Below the pieces are notes generated by a model. That model was not told the DNA's origin, ran no database searches, and saw nothing but the letters and a program-made list of their open reading frames with translations. Shown in pieces: positions 1-11,259 of a stretch of 64,000 nt of DNA. Origin of the DNA: Dugong dugon (taxonomy: Eukaryota; Chordata; Mammalia; Sirenia; Dugongidae). Where the stretch lies: positions 42,575,501 through 42,639,500 of the forward strand of contig CM057482.1 of the NCBI GenBank assembly GCA_030035585.1, read 5' to 3'. Position numbers and translations under genes: made by a program. Every line of letters starts with the position of its first letter. Positions within the stretch are counted from its first letter, which is position 1.

Positions 1-140
1 AAAGAACAAGAACATTACAGACAAAGGTGTAGTTCTCCATTGATACTCTACCTTGTCCCAAATCTCATTCTCCCTCTTGAAAAGCAATCACTATCATATC
101 CTCCCAGCTGGTTTTTATACTGTTGTATATTTATGTTATT

Positions 141-340
141 GTTGTTGTTAGGTGCCTTCAAGTTGATTTCAACTCAGTAACCCCATGTGGCAGAGTAGAA
201 CTGCCCCATAGGATTGTCTGGCTGTAAATTTTACAGAAGCAGATCTCTACATCTTTCTCCCATGGAGCTGCTGGGTAGGTTTGAATTGTCAACTTTAGGT
301 TAGCAGCCACGCACTTAATCGCTGTGTCACCAGTGCTCCT
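141..340 (-). mobile_element. AfroSINE, antisense, RTE-type tail
   Basis: Read on the minus strand, this copy begins with a degraded tRNA-like head (the reverse complement of a 'ggttagcagcc' anticodon-arm region lies near 300) and ends in a tail of the form 'ggcacctaacaacaacaataa'. That tail matches the 3' end of the RTE LINE at 7550-8222. It is about 200 bp, the full-length class, and carries many substitutions. It is non-coding and not transcribed as a tRNA. Confidence 0.9.
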
Positions 341-356
341 TTATACGTATGTAAGC

Positions 357-555
357 AAAAAAACCAAACCCATCTATTCCAACTCATAGTGACACTATAG
401 GACAGAGTAGAACTGCCCCATTGGGTTTCCAAGGCTGCAAATCTTTACGGAAGCAGACTGCCACATCTTTCTCCCCTGGGGCAGCTGGTGGGTTTGAACC
501 ACTGACCTTTTGGTTAGCAGCAGAGTACTTAACCACCACTGTACCACCTGGGCTT
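357..555 (-). mobile_element. AfroSINE, antisense, head-to-tail with previous copy
   Basis: A second minus-strand AfroSINE begins 16 bp after the first. It shows the diagnostic blocks 'gacagagtagaactgcccca', 'tttccaaggctgcaaatctt', 'gtttgaaccactgacctttt' and 'ggttagcagcagagtactta'. Its 3' tail is of the 'gggtttggttt' type, unlike its neighbour. A weak target duplication (tacgtatgtaa / tacgtttttaa) may flank it. Confidence 0.92.
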
Positions 556-639
556 TTCTGTACGTTTTTAACTACCCCAAAATAACATGTAGTATTTTTT
601 AGCATTTTAAAATTTACATGAGTTATAATACTCACTAGA

Positions 640-1085
640 AATACCATTCTGTAGCTTTCTTTTCTCATTTAACCTTATGTTTTTGAGATACACCCTTGTT
701 GATATAGGTAGAAAAAATTCATTTAAACTGCTGCATAGTATTCTCTCATATAAATAAACCACAATTTGTTATTTCTTCCTCCTATTGATGGACATTAATT
801 TTTCCCACTTAATTTTTTTTGCCATTACAAACAGTTCTGTATTGTATATCCCAGTGTATGTCTTCTCGTGCCCACATATGTGAATTCTTCTAGAAGTGAT
901 ACATAGGCACAAAATTGCTGGACTGTGGAGTATATGCATTTTCCATTGCCAAATTTCTTTCCAAAGTTGTATCAATTTAGTCTTCCACCAGCAGTATGCT
1001 CTTATTTTTTCTCATCTTTACTAAACAGCTGAAGTTAGAATAAAATTTTATCAATATGATGGGCATAAAATGATATCTCATTCTT
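640..1085 (-). mobile_element. Ancient L1 (L1M-type) ORF2 C-terminus/3' region, antisense
   Basis: The plus-strand text is the reverse complement of the end of L1 ORF2. It includes an equivalent of 'catagtattctctcatataaataaaccacaatttgtt', split here as catagtattctctc and accacaatttgtt, followed by 'cctattgatggacatt' and 'ttccaccagcagtatgct'. These match the conserved L1 region that appears in sense at 27640-27780 and 31640-31700. The copy is heavily diverged with no open frame, so it is an old mammalian-wide L1. Confidence 0.7.
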
Positions 1086-1411
1086 TTTTTTTTTTTCCTG
1101 GGACTGCTTTCTCTACTCCTGAGTTGTCATAATAAATGGTTTAGATCTGTGGGTATAGAGTAGGAAAGATTGGAACTGGGCCAAGCATTCGACGTGATCC
1201 CTGGGACATAAGCTGACCTGAGATGGAGGTCCAATGGCTTGAGCGGTTGCCTTTCAGATTGTGCTCTGTTGACCCCAAGGGATCCCTAAAATGTCTCATG
1301 TAGTGTTGGGGAGAAGTGATGAGGCACAGGAGCAAAGGGCCGGCTGAGCAGGGCCGGTGCTCTGAGCCTGTTTCCACCAGAGTATCTCTGCTTACATCTG
1401 TTTTAAGAGCA
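1086..1411. other. Unassigned intergenic sequence
   Basis: A short T-run at about 1086-1096 opens this stretch, which may be the A-tail of the neighbouring antisense repeat. The rest has no feature I recognise. A 93-codon minus-strand open frame (1141-1422) shows no known domain and is probably chance. Confidence 0.4.
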
Positions 1412-1425
1412 TCTGTATGCAATTA

Positions 1426-1590
1426 GGAGCCTTAGTCGCACAGCAGATAAGAGCTTGGCTGCTAACCAAAATGCTGGCGGTTCGAATCCACCAGCCACTC
1501 CTTGGAAACCCTATGGAGCAATTCTCCTCTGGCCTATGGAGTTGCTATGAGTCAGAATTGATGACAACGGGTTTGGGTTTTCAGTTTGGT
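1426..1590 (+). mobile_element. AfroSINE, short form, with target-site duplication
   Basis: This sense copy has a tRNA-like head with A-box-like 'gcacagcagataagagc' and B-box-like 'ggttcgaatcc', then 'ccttggaaaccctatgg', and ends at 'gggtttgggttt'. The middle block found in longer copies ('gaagcagactgcca' region) is absent, making it about 165 bp. A 14-bp target duplication flanks it: tctgtatgcaatta (1412-1425) and tctgtatacgatta (1591-1604), matching at 12 of 14 positions. The polymerase III boxes are inherited from the tRNA ancestor and do not indicate a tRNA gene. Confidence 0.93.
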
Positions 1591-2029
1591 TCTGTATACG
1601 ATTATATTTGAATAAAGTGTTCAATAGTTGAAACAAGTTTGAAGACCACCAGTTTGTTATCATGGTATAAGTGGATGCTGGCATATTTTATTAGAGTAAA
1701 TTTATGGATTTTTCTGTGATTAGGAGTCTAGCAAATGACTCAAAGCTCTGTTGTAGAACAGTTTGGTTGATTTTGACAAAATGATGATAGCTAGCAAGGA
1801 AGAGATAATATGTTATTTTCAGGAAGAAAGAAAGAGACTGAGGTCATTGGAAAATGAAATTCCATAGTCTTCAGCCAGAGAATAGCACCCATCCCTTTGG
1901 GCCAGGGCCTTAGTGGGGAGGGAGATAATAAACCTCGAGGGAAAAAGATGGGGATTGGTCAAAATTACTCTCATAATAATACCAGGATTTTTTTTTTTTT
2001 TTTGTCTTTTTCTTTCTCAGTCTCTCATG

Positions 2030-2383
2030 AGTATAGAGTGGAATTTTCCAGAGGCTATAGAGTATGTGATATCACATCAGATAAAATGCAGAAGCAGATA
2101 TCAGAATCCAGTTGTCTTTTATTAAGACAGACTTTAAAGAGATTTGCAAAAATGTAAACAATCATACCCTTCTCACTTTTTCTTTTGGACAATATTATTT
2201 TTCATAAAAATATGTTAATTCTCTTAACATAGAATGCTTTATCTTTGTTAGTTTAAGTAAATTAATACTTTAAGCACTTCTTAGTTTTAATTTCTAATAC
2301 CGTAAATATTGACAGATATGACCTTTATAAGCAAAAGTTCCTGAATTCTCATAAGACCAGGAAGTTTGAGGACCTCTGACCTA
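2030..2383. mobile_element. Probable hAT-Charlie-type nonautonomous DNA transposon remnant
   Basis: The stretch is AT-rich and has wording I associate with a mammalian-wide hAT-Charlie-type repeat: 'ttttaatttctaatac', then 'gtaaatattgacagatatgacc', split here as gtaaatattgacag and atatgacc. It ends in 'aagtttgaggacctctg', which resembles a hAT terminal inverted repeat read outward. The opposite end is not clear. A T-run at 1988-2003 precedes it. There is no coding capacity. Family assignment is from memory. Confidence 0.42.
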
Positions 2384-3200
2384 ATAAAAAGAGATTAGAA
2401 ATTTACTGGCAGGCTGTTGGTGGAGATTGGGATCCTCTTGTCAAAACAACTAGCTTTGAGTTTCACCAAAGTGATTGCCGCTATACAAATGCACAGCTAT
2501 CCCAGTCTGCTGCGTTGGCCAGAGCGAGGAACTGGAGGCAATAGACAGGGGGGAAGTTTCTAAGGAGCAAAACATTTGAATAAGACCCTTGAAGCTGTGA
2601 AAGATGCAAGACAGTATTTCCACCAAGGTAGTGAGTCTGAATGCAGGGCCTGGCAGACAAGATTGAAGCTGCAGATGTTCTGTTTGTCTGTCTGTGTCTG
2701 TATGGGCTAAGGAGAGATTTAGAGGCTTCTTTCCCTCATTGTGGACCTCCTCTCCCAGTGATTACTAGGCAGGTTTTACTGGATTTAGCACCTTGTCCTA
2801 CTTAGTCTTTGACACATTCCCTGCCTGCTGGACAAAACAGAATAAGGTTTTTGCCTTGAGGGTTTATCAAAAGTGGTAGTAATGATCCCAGAAACTGGTC
2901 AATAGTAGTGATACCCTCTGCACCAGCTGAGCATAAATGCCCCAGAAGACCATTCTGAGATGACCCCCTCCCCCACCACCAGTCAGGTTTTATATTCCCC
3001 CAGCTCAGGTATTACTAGCTTGAGAGTTGCCAAAACAGAGAAGATGCTGGAGAGGTCTCTCTTCCAAGGACCCAAAGGACCCCATATGTGTCTCCAGACA
3101 CCACCCACAAAGGACCTGGGCCTCTCACTCATCCACTAGGCAGGAGTGAGGTGAGGAGCTCACCATTGTCTGAACTCCAGGAAGCAGGAAATGTCTGAGA
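2384..3200. other. Unassigned intergenic sequence
   Basis: This is unique-looking sequence of moderate GC with a short C/A-rich patch near 2965-2985. No open frame, RNA gene or repeat that I can name is present. Confidence 0.4.
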
Positions 3201-3224
3201 TTAGCTTTAGCCATGAAACCATAC

Positions 3225-3400
3225 ATTCATCCATCCATCATCAATCTTGCATTCAACAAATATTTACTGAGGGCATACCATGTGCCAGCTATCATTTTAA
3301 GTCCTGGGAATACAGCAGGGAACACAACAGTCAAAATTCACTGCCCTTGTGGAACTTTCATTCTAGTAGGGGACACATAAAACAGGCAAGATAAATATAT
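3225..3400. mobile_element. L2-like LINE fragment
   Basis: It carries the hallmark series 'attcaacaaatatttactga', 'accatgtgccagctatc', 'ctgggaatacagcaggga' and 'gcccttgtggaactttcatt'. These match the widely conserved L2 3' segment. No open frame is retained. Orientation is left open because I could not place it against a full consensus. Confidence 0.75.
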
Positions 3401-4193
3401 AAAACATATTGTGTATATCTGCAACCTTGGTTGCTGTCATCGGAGGGTTGAAAATAAAAACGAAACCATGGAAATCAAATTTACATGTAATATCTAAGGT
3501 ACCTGGATAGAAAACTTGTGTTCAATGAATGGCTGACCACATTCTTGTTTCATGTTAAGACCTCTTCCATGATCTTCTTAAGGGATAGAGACAGGAATCA
3601 TTCCCTAACAATAACAACAACAATGAAACCTACTTACTTAATAAGGGAACAAGGTGGACTTACCACCCAGACCATTCAAAAAAGACATGTCACAGTGTGT
3701 AAGATACAAAACAAAAAGACAGTCACAACCTCCATCCTACTGAAATAGATGGCTGTCCTAATACCATCACCATGTCCTGACTTCCCTCCAAGGTCTCTGT
3801 TAGTTCATACTGGCTAAGAGTTAATCTTATGTGTAAATGTGAACAATGCACCTTCCATCAGTGGGCAGAGTTTGATCCCATGTCCCTGTGGGGACCTAAA
3901 GAAAAGAACCTGGGGCAGAAAAACCCTACATACTTCCCTTCTGGATCTCAGTTTGAAAAGAAAGGCTTGAGCATGAGAACCTGAAGTTCTTTTTCATTTC
4001 CCAAATAGAAGCTTCTTTCACTGTTGTTTGTGCTATGAGGGGACATGTATAAGCCCTGTGGCAGATGACTGGCAGTGTTCCTTTCTGGTCTTTGGCTGCA
4101 TTTCTGGAGAAAGGATGTTGGGAGCAGATTCTCACTGCTCACTACCACCATAACTGCAATTAAAAAAAAAAACCAAAAAGATAAAAAATCTAA
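3401..4193. other. Unassigned intergenic sequence
   Basis: No feature is recognised except a short A-rich run (4160-4190) adjoining the next SINE. Short open frames on both strands (for example 3518-3748 and 3948-4343) lack domains and are treated as chance; the longer one runs into the SINE. Confidence 0.4.
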
Positions 4194-4396
4194 ATGAGTT
4201 GCTGTCAATCGACTCCAACTCATGGTGATACCATGGGTGTCAGAGTAGAATTGTACTCCATAGGGTTTTTGGTGGCTGCTTTTTTTGAAGTAGATCCCCA
4301 GATATTTCTTTTGAGTTACCTCTGGGTGGACCTGAACCTCCAACCTTTTGGTTAGCAGCCAATCACATTAACTGTTTGCACCACCCAGGGACTCCA
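4194..4396 (-). mobile_element. AfroSINE, antisense, diverged subfamily
   Basis: It contains 'gctgtcaatcgactccaact', 'ctcatggtgataccatggg', 'cctctgggtggacctgaacc' and 'caccacccagggactcc'. The wording 'catgggtgtcagagtagaa' and 'gaagtagatccccag' differs from copies such as 18709-18872. It is shared with the copies at 37140-37345 and 56418-56634, so this is a distinct subfamily. Confidence 0.88.
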
Positions 4397-5135
4397 TAAA
4401 CACAATAGCTACTAGCAAATGATGAGCCTCAGAACTTCTTAGTAGCTGCCAGAAAACCGGGAGTGGGTGCTACCCACTGATCTTTCTCACCCACGCTGGC
4501 TGATAGAAACTGTCTCCTCTCTTGATCAAGACTTGGGGCTCCCCTGAGGCAGACATTGCTGTTTGCTAACTAATAACCACCCCATTCCCTTTGGAAATGT
4601 CAGATAGCTGCTTTCCCAGGCTCCCTTGTGTGACCCAATCCTGGAGAGTGAGATCTGAAGGACATGTTTTTGGAGAGAGAAGGGGAGGTATAGGAGTGCT
4701 GGACAGCTTCTGAAAAAGATTTTTCTTCCTGTATCAGTCAGAGTCCCAGCAGGAAACAGATGGCTCACTCAGACAGAGTAATTGAAGAGAATTTAATCAT
4801 GTGACAATTTATGAAGGTCTGAGCAGTGTTAAGGGAAGTCAACAAGTAATGGTTAAGGGAATCACTGTGAGGCTGGACTCAGTGGGGAGCCATTACAACT
4901 CTAGGCCTGAATGGGAAAGTGGGTCAATGGTTACTAGAACCCCGACAGACTAGTTGTAGTGGTAAGAGAGGGCCACATGACAGGTGCTGGGGCCTCCTAC
5001 AGAAGGATACAGCCCAGTGGAGGTGATCTAGCAGGGAGGGAGTCAAAAGCAACTGGAAGCCACAGGCCAAGGGAGCCTGTTTAGGTGCTTCAAGAAGGTC
5101 AGCCTCTGGGGCACAGATAAGGTGGAGAAAGATGG
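4397..5135. other. Probably old interspersed-repeat DNA, family uncertain
   Basis: The segment 4550-4740 ('ccattccctttggaaatgtc', 'gacccaatcctggagagtga') and the segment from 4733 ('gtatcagtcagagtcccagc', 'aggaaacagatggctcactc') both resemble medium-frequency mammalian repeats I have seen. I cannot name the families with confidence. No coding signal. Confidence 0.35.
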
Positions 5136-5525
5136 TGTTATGGTTTGAATTGTGTCCCCCAAAAAGAAATGTGGAAGTCCTAACCCTTATACTTGTAAGT
5201 ATGATCCTGTTTGGAAATAGGGGTTTTCTTTTGTTGTGTTAATGAGGTCATACTCGTGTAGGATGGGTCCTAAACCTAATCATTTTTGAGTGGTGTCTTA
5301 TCAAAGAGAAGAATAGAAACTGACATACATGGAGGAAGACTTAAACCATGTGAAAAGCAAAGGAATGCCAGCTGGCACTAGAAGCTAGGAGAGAGAAATT
5401 GACATGGCCAAGACCTTGATTTGGACTTTCAGCCTACAGAACTGTGAGAAGGTAAATTTATGTTCTTTAAAGCCACCCAATTGTGGTATTTTTTTGTTAT
5501 GGTAGCCCTAGGTAGCTAAGAAACA
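5136..5525 (+). mobile_element. MaLR (MST/MLT1-like) solo LTR
   Basis: It opens with 'tgttatggtttgaattgtgt' and 'cccccaaaaagaaatgt', and continues with 'gtcctaacccttatact', 'aggtcatactcgtgtaggat' and 'agcctacagaactgtgagaa'. It closes with 'agccacccaattgtggtatt' and a terminal '...taagaaaca'. This is the layout of ERVL-MaLR LTRs, with TG/CA ends. No internal retroviral sequence adjoins it, so it is a solo LTR. A clean 5-bp duplication was not obvious. Confidence 0.85.
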
Positions 5526-5929
5526 CAGAGAGGCTATCAAAGGGATAAAAGAAAAATATCCAGAATACTGCGATAAGCACGAGAGATACTAGAAGATGCT
5601 CGTTCCTTCTCCTTCCTGCATCCTTCAGCACTTGCCATGAGAGGATCTGAGGACTGATGCCGTGCCAGTGACTTTGTATCTTTGTGGGAATGTGGAGGGA
5701 ATATCATACATGTCCATCTGGAGCTACTGGGCTCTGGGACTACCTCCTCTGACCTCCTGCCCTGTGAGGGAAATAAGCTCCTGTTGTCTAAGCCCCTTAC
5801 AGTTAGGGATTTATTTGCTGTCAAAAACACTTACTTGCTGACAAAAGCATCATAACCAATCCCCTAAAAGGAAGTATTTCCTGAGTCTGCATTATAAACT
5901 AGAGCCTCTTCTCATACATTTGATTTAGT

Positions 5930-6085
5930 TCTTTTAATAAGCCTCCTAGGTGAGGGTCATTATTGTTATTATTCTCATTTCATGGAGAAGGAACACAAAG
6001 CTGAGAGAGAGAAGTCCAGTAGCTAAAGGCTAAGCCAGATTCTCACCCAGGGCTATCCCATGCTTTCTGTCTATACTCACTGCCT
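5930..6085 (-). mobile_element. MIR SINE fragment, antisense
   Basis: The stretch 'ttctcatttcatggagaagg', 'aacacaaagctgagagagag' and 'agctaaaggctaagccagat' follows the antisense MIR core ('cattttacagatgaggaaac', 'tgaggc...', 'gccagga'). Confidence 0.6.
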
Positions 6086-7015
6086 AGATCCTTTGGGTCT
6101 CTGAGCCTTTTCCTCCTTGCACCAAGGAAGTCACCCAACATCGAATGGTTTCTGTGTTGACCTTAGTGATGTCTACTTCCACACTACCGCTCTGTCTCAG
6201 AACTTTCTAGAGCCCTCACTCACCTCAGGAGGTAGAGATGGCTGGTGTTATAATTCTTCATTTATTTTACAGGGGAAAAAATAGCCTTTTCTTGTGGAGG
6301 CAAAGAGTCAGAATCTGGCAGGATCTCAGGGCTGATATTACTTGCCCAGAATATTCTAAGTTTTTTTTTTTTAAAACTTTAAAGATATATTTCCTAAACT
6401 AATCTTTCCTCTCCAAGCAGAAAACAGCACAAAGATTAAAACAAACAAACTGAGAAACACCAACTCACATAAAAGAAGGTTCTGAATCTTTTGAAATCTC
6501 TCTTAGTGGTAATTCTGCCAGACATTCCAAAAAGTACAACCATTTGCAATGATTCCTTTATTCAGCAACGTAACTTGTAACAGTTTGCTGGTTGTTCTCA
6601 TAAGTACCTCTCTTAATCTGTCTGCTCCTTTCTCTTCTTAACTGCAAAGTAAGAGGGTTGACGTACAGTCTTTGGCATCTCTTCAAGATAAAAAATTCTA
6701 TGAGCTAACCTAATTCCTTCTCAAATTGGAGAGACAAAGGAGAGGGTGGTTGCCTGTTATGTTTGTCCAGATAAGGGCAAGAAAATAGAAACAAGTTAAC
6801 TCCACTTGTAATCAAGATATTTCAAGTCCAGATACATTATACAGCCTGTATCATGGCCAAATCTAGAGATTGATATATATGACTTCAAATAGGCAACATA
6901 CTTCTTTAACAACGCATCACTGCCTTTATGGCTGTGTATCAAGTGACAAAAATGTCAGTCTCTAAGGGATCAATAGCAGCAGGGTTGAAAAACGTGTCTG
7001 TAATTTTAAGATAAC
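6086..7015. other. Unassigned intergenic sequence
   Basis: AT-rich unique sequence with a T-run at about 6361-6372. No open frame or repeat that I can name. Confidence 0.4.
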
Positions 7016-7099
7016 TTAATCAGTTGATCAGGCAGCCAATAAAAGTGCCTATTATGTGCTTAGCGCTTTATATAACTCAACTCATTCAAATCTCCTTGT

Positions 7100-7548
7100 A
7101 ATAGACATGTGGATTGTGACAGAATGAACCATTTGCTTACATTTTCGTTCTGTTGTCATGTTCACTATGTGAATATTCTTTTTCATCCCATTGATGTTAG
7201 GCTTAGTCAAATAACTTGTTTTGATCAATGGAATATTGGTGGAAGTGGAAGTTTTCTACTTCTTCAGGAACTGAGGTTCTAAGAGGTATCATGCATTTCT
7301 GCTCAGCCTACTTGAGTTTCTGACCTATTCCATGAGAAAGGTGTACCCCAGGTAGTCCTTACTCCTTCAGCTGAAGTGTCAGAATGGAAGCATGGTGAAC
7401 AAACCTCAACCTGACCCAAGATCTGCAATCCAGCCTAGCCCAACCAAGGCCAGCTGAGATGAGATGAACCTCAGTCAAACTATAGACTCATGAGTGTGAA
7501 ATAAATGATTGTACTGAGAGCCACTGAGATTGTGCGGTTGTCACAGAG
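7100..7548 (+). mobile_element. Possible ancient LTR/medium-reiteration repeat
   Basis: The distal part contains 'catgagtgtgaaataaatga', 'gagccactgagattgtg' and 'ggttgtcacagagca'. This resembles the polyadenylation and terminal region of an old mammalian repeat ('aataaatg...gccactgagattt...ggttgtttgttac'). It directly abuts the RTE element at 7550. The family is not resolved by eye. Confidence 0.35.
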
Positions 7549-7549
7549 C

Positions 7550-8222
7550 ACAGCCTTCAGTATGGATTACACCTCAATATAAAGAAAACAAAAATTCTCA
7601 CAACTGGACCAATAAGCAACATCATGATAAATGGAGAAAATATTGAAGTTGTCAAGAATTTCATTTTACTTGGATCCACAATCAACGCCCATGGAAGCAG
7701 CAGTCAAGAAATCAACTCATGTATTGCATTGGGCAAATTTGCTGCAAAAGGCCTCATTAAAGTGTTAAAAACTGAAGTTGTCACTTTGAGGACTAAGATG
7801 TGCCTGACTCAAGCCATGGTGTTTTCAGCTGTCTCATATGCATGCAAAAGCTGAACAATGAATAAGGAAGTCCAAAAAAGAATTGATGTATTTGAATTAT
7901 GGTGTCAGTAAAGAATATTGAGTACACCAGGGTCTGTCAGAAGAATGACCAAATCTGCCTTGGAAGAATTACAGCCAGAATGCTCCTTAGAAGGGAAGAT
8001 GGCAAGGTTTCTTCTTAACGTACTTTGGACATGTTATCAGGAGGGACCAATCCCTGGAGAAGGACATCATGCTTGGTAAAGTAGAGGGTCAGAGAAAAAG
8101 AGGAAGAGCCTCAATTAAATAGATCGACATGGTGGCTACAACAATGGGCTCAAACGTAACAACTGTTGTCATAGGGTTGCTATGAGTTGGAACTGACTTG
8201 ACAGAACCTAACAACAAAAACA
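7550..8222 (+). mobile_element. RTE/BovB-type LINE, 5'-truncated 3' end
   Basis: This is the 3' end of an RTE-clade LINE whose single large ORF encodes an endonuclease and reverse transcriptase. Translating across breaks gives the C-terminal text: an 'LNIKKTKILTTGPISNIMI'-like block, 'VVKNFILLGSTIN', 'RIDVFELWCQ', 'CSLEG' and 'RGRASIK'. These correspond to BovB landmarks. An open frame survives over 7624-7854. Further downstream there are several stops and frame breaks, so it is dead. It ends with 'gggttgctatgagttggaac' then 'cctaacaacaaaaacaacac', the same tail seen on some AfroSINEs. Truncation at the 5' end is typical of target-primed insertion. Confidence 0.88.
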
Positions 8223-8249
8223 ACACAGAGAACTATTGTAGCATAGCGG

Positions 8250-8345
8250 AGTGTGTTATTAGTGCCACGTTATACATGATAAAACCAAGTCTTGAAGATG
8301 TTAATGACCTGCATTAGCTCACTCAACTGGCAAGTGGCTCAAGGC
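8250..8345 (-). mobile_element. MIR-like fragment, antisense
   Basis: The text 'acatgataaaaccaagtctt', 'aatgacctgcattagctcac' and 'tggcaagtggctc' follows the degraded antisense MIR core. It is a weak match. Confidence 0.4.
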
Positions 8346-8659
8346 AACTTGACCCCTCAAATTTTGAGAACTTTCCCCTCAACAAACTGTTCTTCCTTCC
8401 TTCTTCCATGTGAAGAGGAGCAGAAACTTTATCATTTGGTCTGTGTTTTTGTGTTATTATAAAGTTTCTTTTTCTTATAAGATCTGCACTGTGGCACAAA
8501 ATGAAGGGAACGTTAATTGTACAGTTCGATATAAATGGTTCTCTTACATATTTTATGTGTCATTTCTGCATTAAGTTATATTGGAAGTCAGGAGTGAAAA
8601 GCAACTTTCTGTTTTGTGGAAATATTGAATTTAGCCTTTAAAAATTAGCAAGTATCTAT

Positions 8660-8770
8660 TCATGATGTAAAATATCATCCAGAGAGGTGAATATTATTCT
8701 CCTCAGTTCATGGAATAAATTAAGGCAGATGGGTGATTCACTTACTTTGACTTCATAGCAAGGTAATATA
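8660..8770 (-). mobile_element. MIR-like fragment, antisense
   Basis: 'gaatattattctcctcagtt', 'catggaataaattaaggcag' and 'acttcatagcaaggtaa' resemble the antisense MIR core. Weak. Confidence 0.4.
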
Positions 8771-9639
8771 TTGAGTTCCCCCTTCTCTTTCCTTTTAAAT
8801 CTGAAGAAAAACTTCAAATAAAATCTAATTACATTGAGCTGATTCTGAACTATCCTGGAAATTACACCACTATCAATATTAAGTACCCTTTACACCAATT
8901 TGGAAATCTACTTTGCCTAGACATACACTGAACACCACTGTAATTTTTGTGTAATTGAGCTCTAAAAGGAGCATAATGTGAATTTTCTAATTAGTTTAGC
9001 TAAGGTAGTTGAGATTTTAAAATGTGAAATGGGGATTGGGCTGATAATTTAAGGTGAAGGTGTTCACATACAAAATGGAGAGGAAGGCTGTTCTACTCAA
9101 TTAGACCGACTCATATGGTTCAGATTTTCAGACAAATATGGGTGTATGGGTTATGGAAATTACAGGGCAGTTCTAACCTGCCACTTGCACAGAAGCTATC
9201 CTATACTCCTTGACTCTTTATAACACTCAGTTCAAAAATATACAGGGTGATGTTAATCAGTTACAGCAACAACACAACACAGATTGTCCCTTACTGGAGA
9301 CCTAGGATTGTGGCCTCAGACTTCAATTCTGAATCTATCTCTGATTCCAAGTTCCTCTGCTCACAGAGAAGCACATCAAGGGGAGAGAGAAGGTGATCAG
9401 TTTCTATCATGAAAGCGTGTCCTTGGTGGTTTGGTAGAGAGCTCTCAACTCAGGGACAAACAGGGTGGGGAAAGCGTCATGGTTGAAAAGGATAAGCGAA
9501 AGACTGGACTCTCACGGTCTGCTGACTTCTAATCCTGCCTTGGCACTGTCTCATTAAGGGACATTAGCCAAATCCTCCATTAGCTACCTCTCATAAAGAG
9601 GAGGAGGTGCTGAGAGAAAGGAGGCTGACATGCATGGCC

Positions 9640-10330
9640 CTCTCTTTTGAGAAGGGGGAAAGGGGATTTTGCAAACTATAGACCTGTGAGCTTAATGTCA
9701 ATCCTGACTGAAATTCTAGAATGGATTATTAAGAGGAGGGTTTGTGAGCCCTTGAGGAAAGTAGTGGTCTTAGAAACCAGGATAGATTCACGGAGAATAA
9801 ATCTTGCCAGATTAATAACTTCATTTCCTTTTTGGATACAGTTACCAGTCAGGAAGATGAAGTGTGCATGGACTTCAGAAAGACAATTGATGTAGTCTCT
9901 CAAGAGACTCTTGTAAAATAAGACAGAGAAATGTGAATTGGATAGTAACGAAATTCAGAGATGAAGGACTGATTGTCTTTCAAAGAGTGTTGTGTAAAGA
10001 AATAGTACTATTCCCTGTGAACATGGTATTTAGTGGTAAGGCGCAGGGTTCTTTTAAATCTATTGTCATAGCAGGGATACACATCGGTCCTGGATTGGTT
10101 GAGGTTGTTGGCGAGAATGGCTGAAATGGGAGGCTGTTTGGTCAGGGACTAAATCTACTAAGATGAGGGCGGTTCCTGGCAAGCAGACCCACTCATGGAC
10201 ACTAAAGGAGGAATAAGTTGGCTGTCCAAAGGTGATGGCAAGTAAAGCTCAGGCCGGGCAGGGATCAGGCACCGCTGTTTGGAGCTGGTTAACACATAAA
10301 TATGTAACAGTTAATGGACAATCATTGTCT
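9640..10330 (+). mobile_element. L3/CR1-clade LINE remnant, reverse-transcriptase region
   Basis: The open frame 9647-9895 encodes 'GDFANYRPVSLMSILTEILE' followed by 'WIIKRRV'. This is the conserved CR1/L2-clade RT motif block (NYRPISLTS...K.LE.IIK). A downstream frame reads 'CMDFRKTIDVVSQETL', equivalent to the YLDF.KAFDTV catalytic palm block. In that block the second hydrophobic-Asp pair is kept but the surrounding frame is shifted. Further on, wording matching the L3 RT ('tgtgaattggatagtaacg') persists without a frame. The element entered the genome long before the AfroSINEs. The tiny minus-strand frame over it (9676-9903) is a shadow. Confidence 0.75.
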
Positions 10331-11250
10331 GTGGCCTCCCAGCATCCATTTACCCAACATTCTGAAACATTCTATATTTTTATTTGAGGATCCACCATAT
10401 CCCTACTTGACTGGTGCTTGTGGTTCTTGCAGAGTTCCACACCTGGTGCCAGAAATTGTCACATAACCCAAGCCTAGTCAATCCAAGTAACGGATCTAAC
10501 TAGAGACAGTGACTGGTTCAGGAATGTGTACAGGATTGAATAGGACAATCAGAAACAATGAGACATGTATCTAGCACTTTTGACTGGGTTCTATAGAAAT
10601 CCCATTCTCTACTAGCTCTTCCTCAGCAACATGTTTAGATGTTGTGATGAAGTAAGTCTGGTACTGTCAGCAACAGCCTTTAATACCTTCTCTTTTAGGA
10701 TCAGGTTTGGTTCTAGAGGCAGGGATGAAGAGCATCTGGTGGTGGGAAGTCAAGAGGATTTAACTTTGTGGAATGAGAGGGCTAAAAGGCAAAGATAGCC
10801 ATGAAAGTTCTCTCTTCCATGGTAGGGCTAAGATCATGGATGTCTGGCTTCTCAAATAGAAAGATAAAATAAAGCCAGGAAGGTTAGTGACTGTTCTCCG
10901 TCCATGATCTACTCCAAGATCCCAAAACATCTTAGCAGGCTAGATCATGGGCTTAGCAATAGCTTTACTAATCATAATGTCCTGCCCTAGGTCTGAAGGC
11001 CTTGGATCTAGCACAAGATAGGTTATGAACAGCTTATACAAAAAGAAATAGGAGCCTTATTGCACCATAATTTTGGCATGAGTCAGCAGGGTGACCAGGC
11101 TGTTGAAATCATAATGCCATCTCATGCTGCATTAAGAAAAATATATAGTTTCCTGAAATAGATGTGATACTCTAAATTCAGATCACGCATGGAAATTGCA
11201 TTTCATTATGGATCCACATTCTATAAAGAACTGTGAAAAGTTGCCAGAAC
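10331..11250. other. Unassigned intergenic sequence, perhaps old repeat
   Basis: 10430-10580 has wording ('cacataacccaagcctagtc', 'gtgactggttcaggaatgtg') that resembles a mammalian DNA-transposon or LTR fossil, but I cannot name it. The remainder is unremarkable. Confidence 0.35.
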
Positions 11251-11259
11251 TTTAAAGAC

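Noticed and set aside
1426..1500. tRNA-like sequence with A- and B-box words (also at 57757 and 62407)
   Set aside because: These are the tRNA-derived heads of AfroSINEs. The cloverleaf is degraded and they are followed by SINE bodies and target duplications, so they are not tRNA genes.
3948..4343. 131-codon minus-strand frame
   Set aside because: Half of it runs through the antisense AfroSINE (4194-4396). The remainder has no domain.
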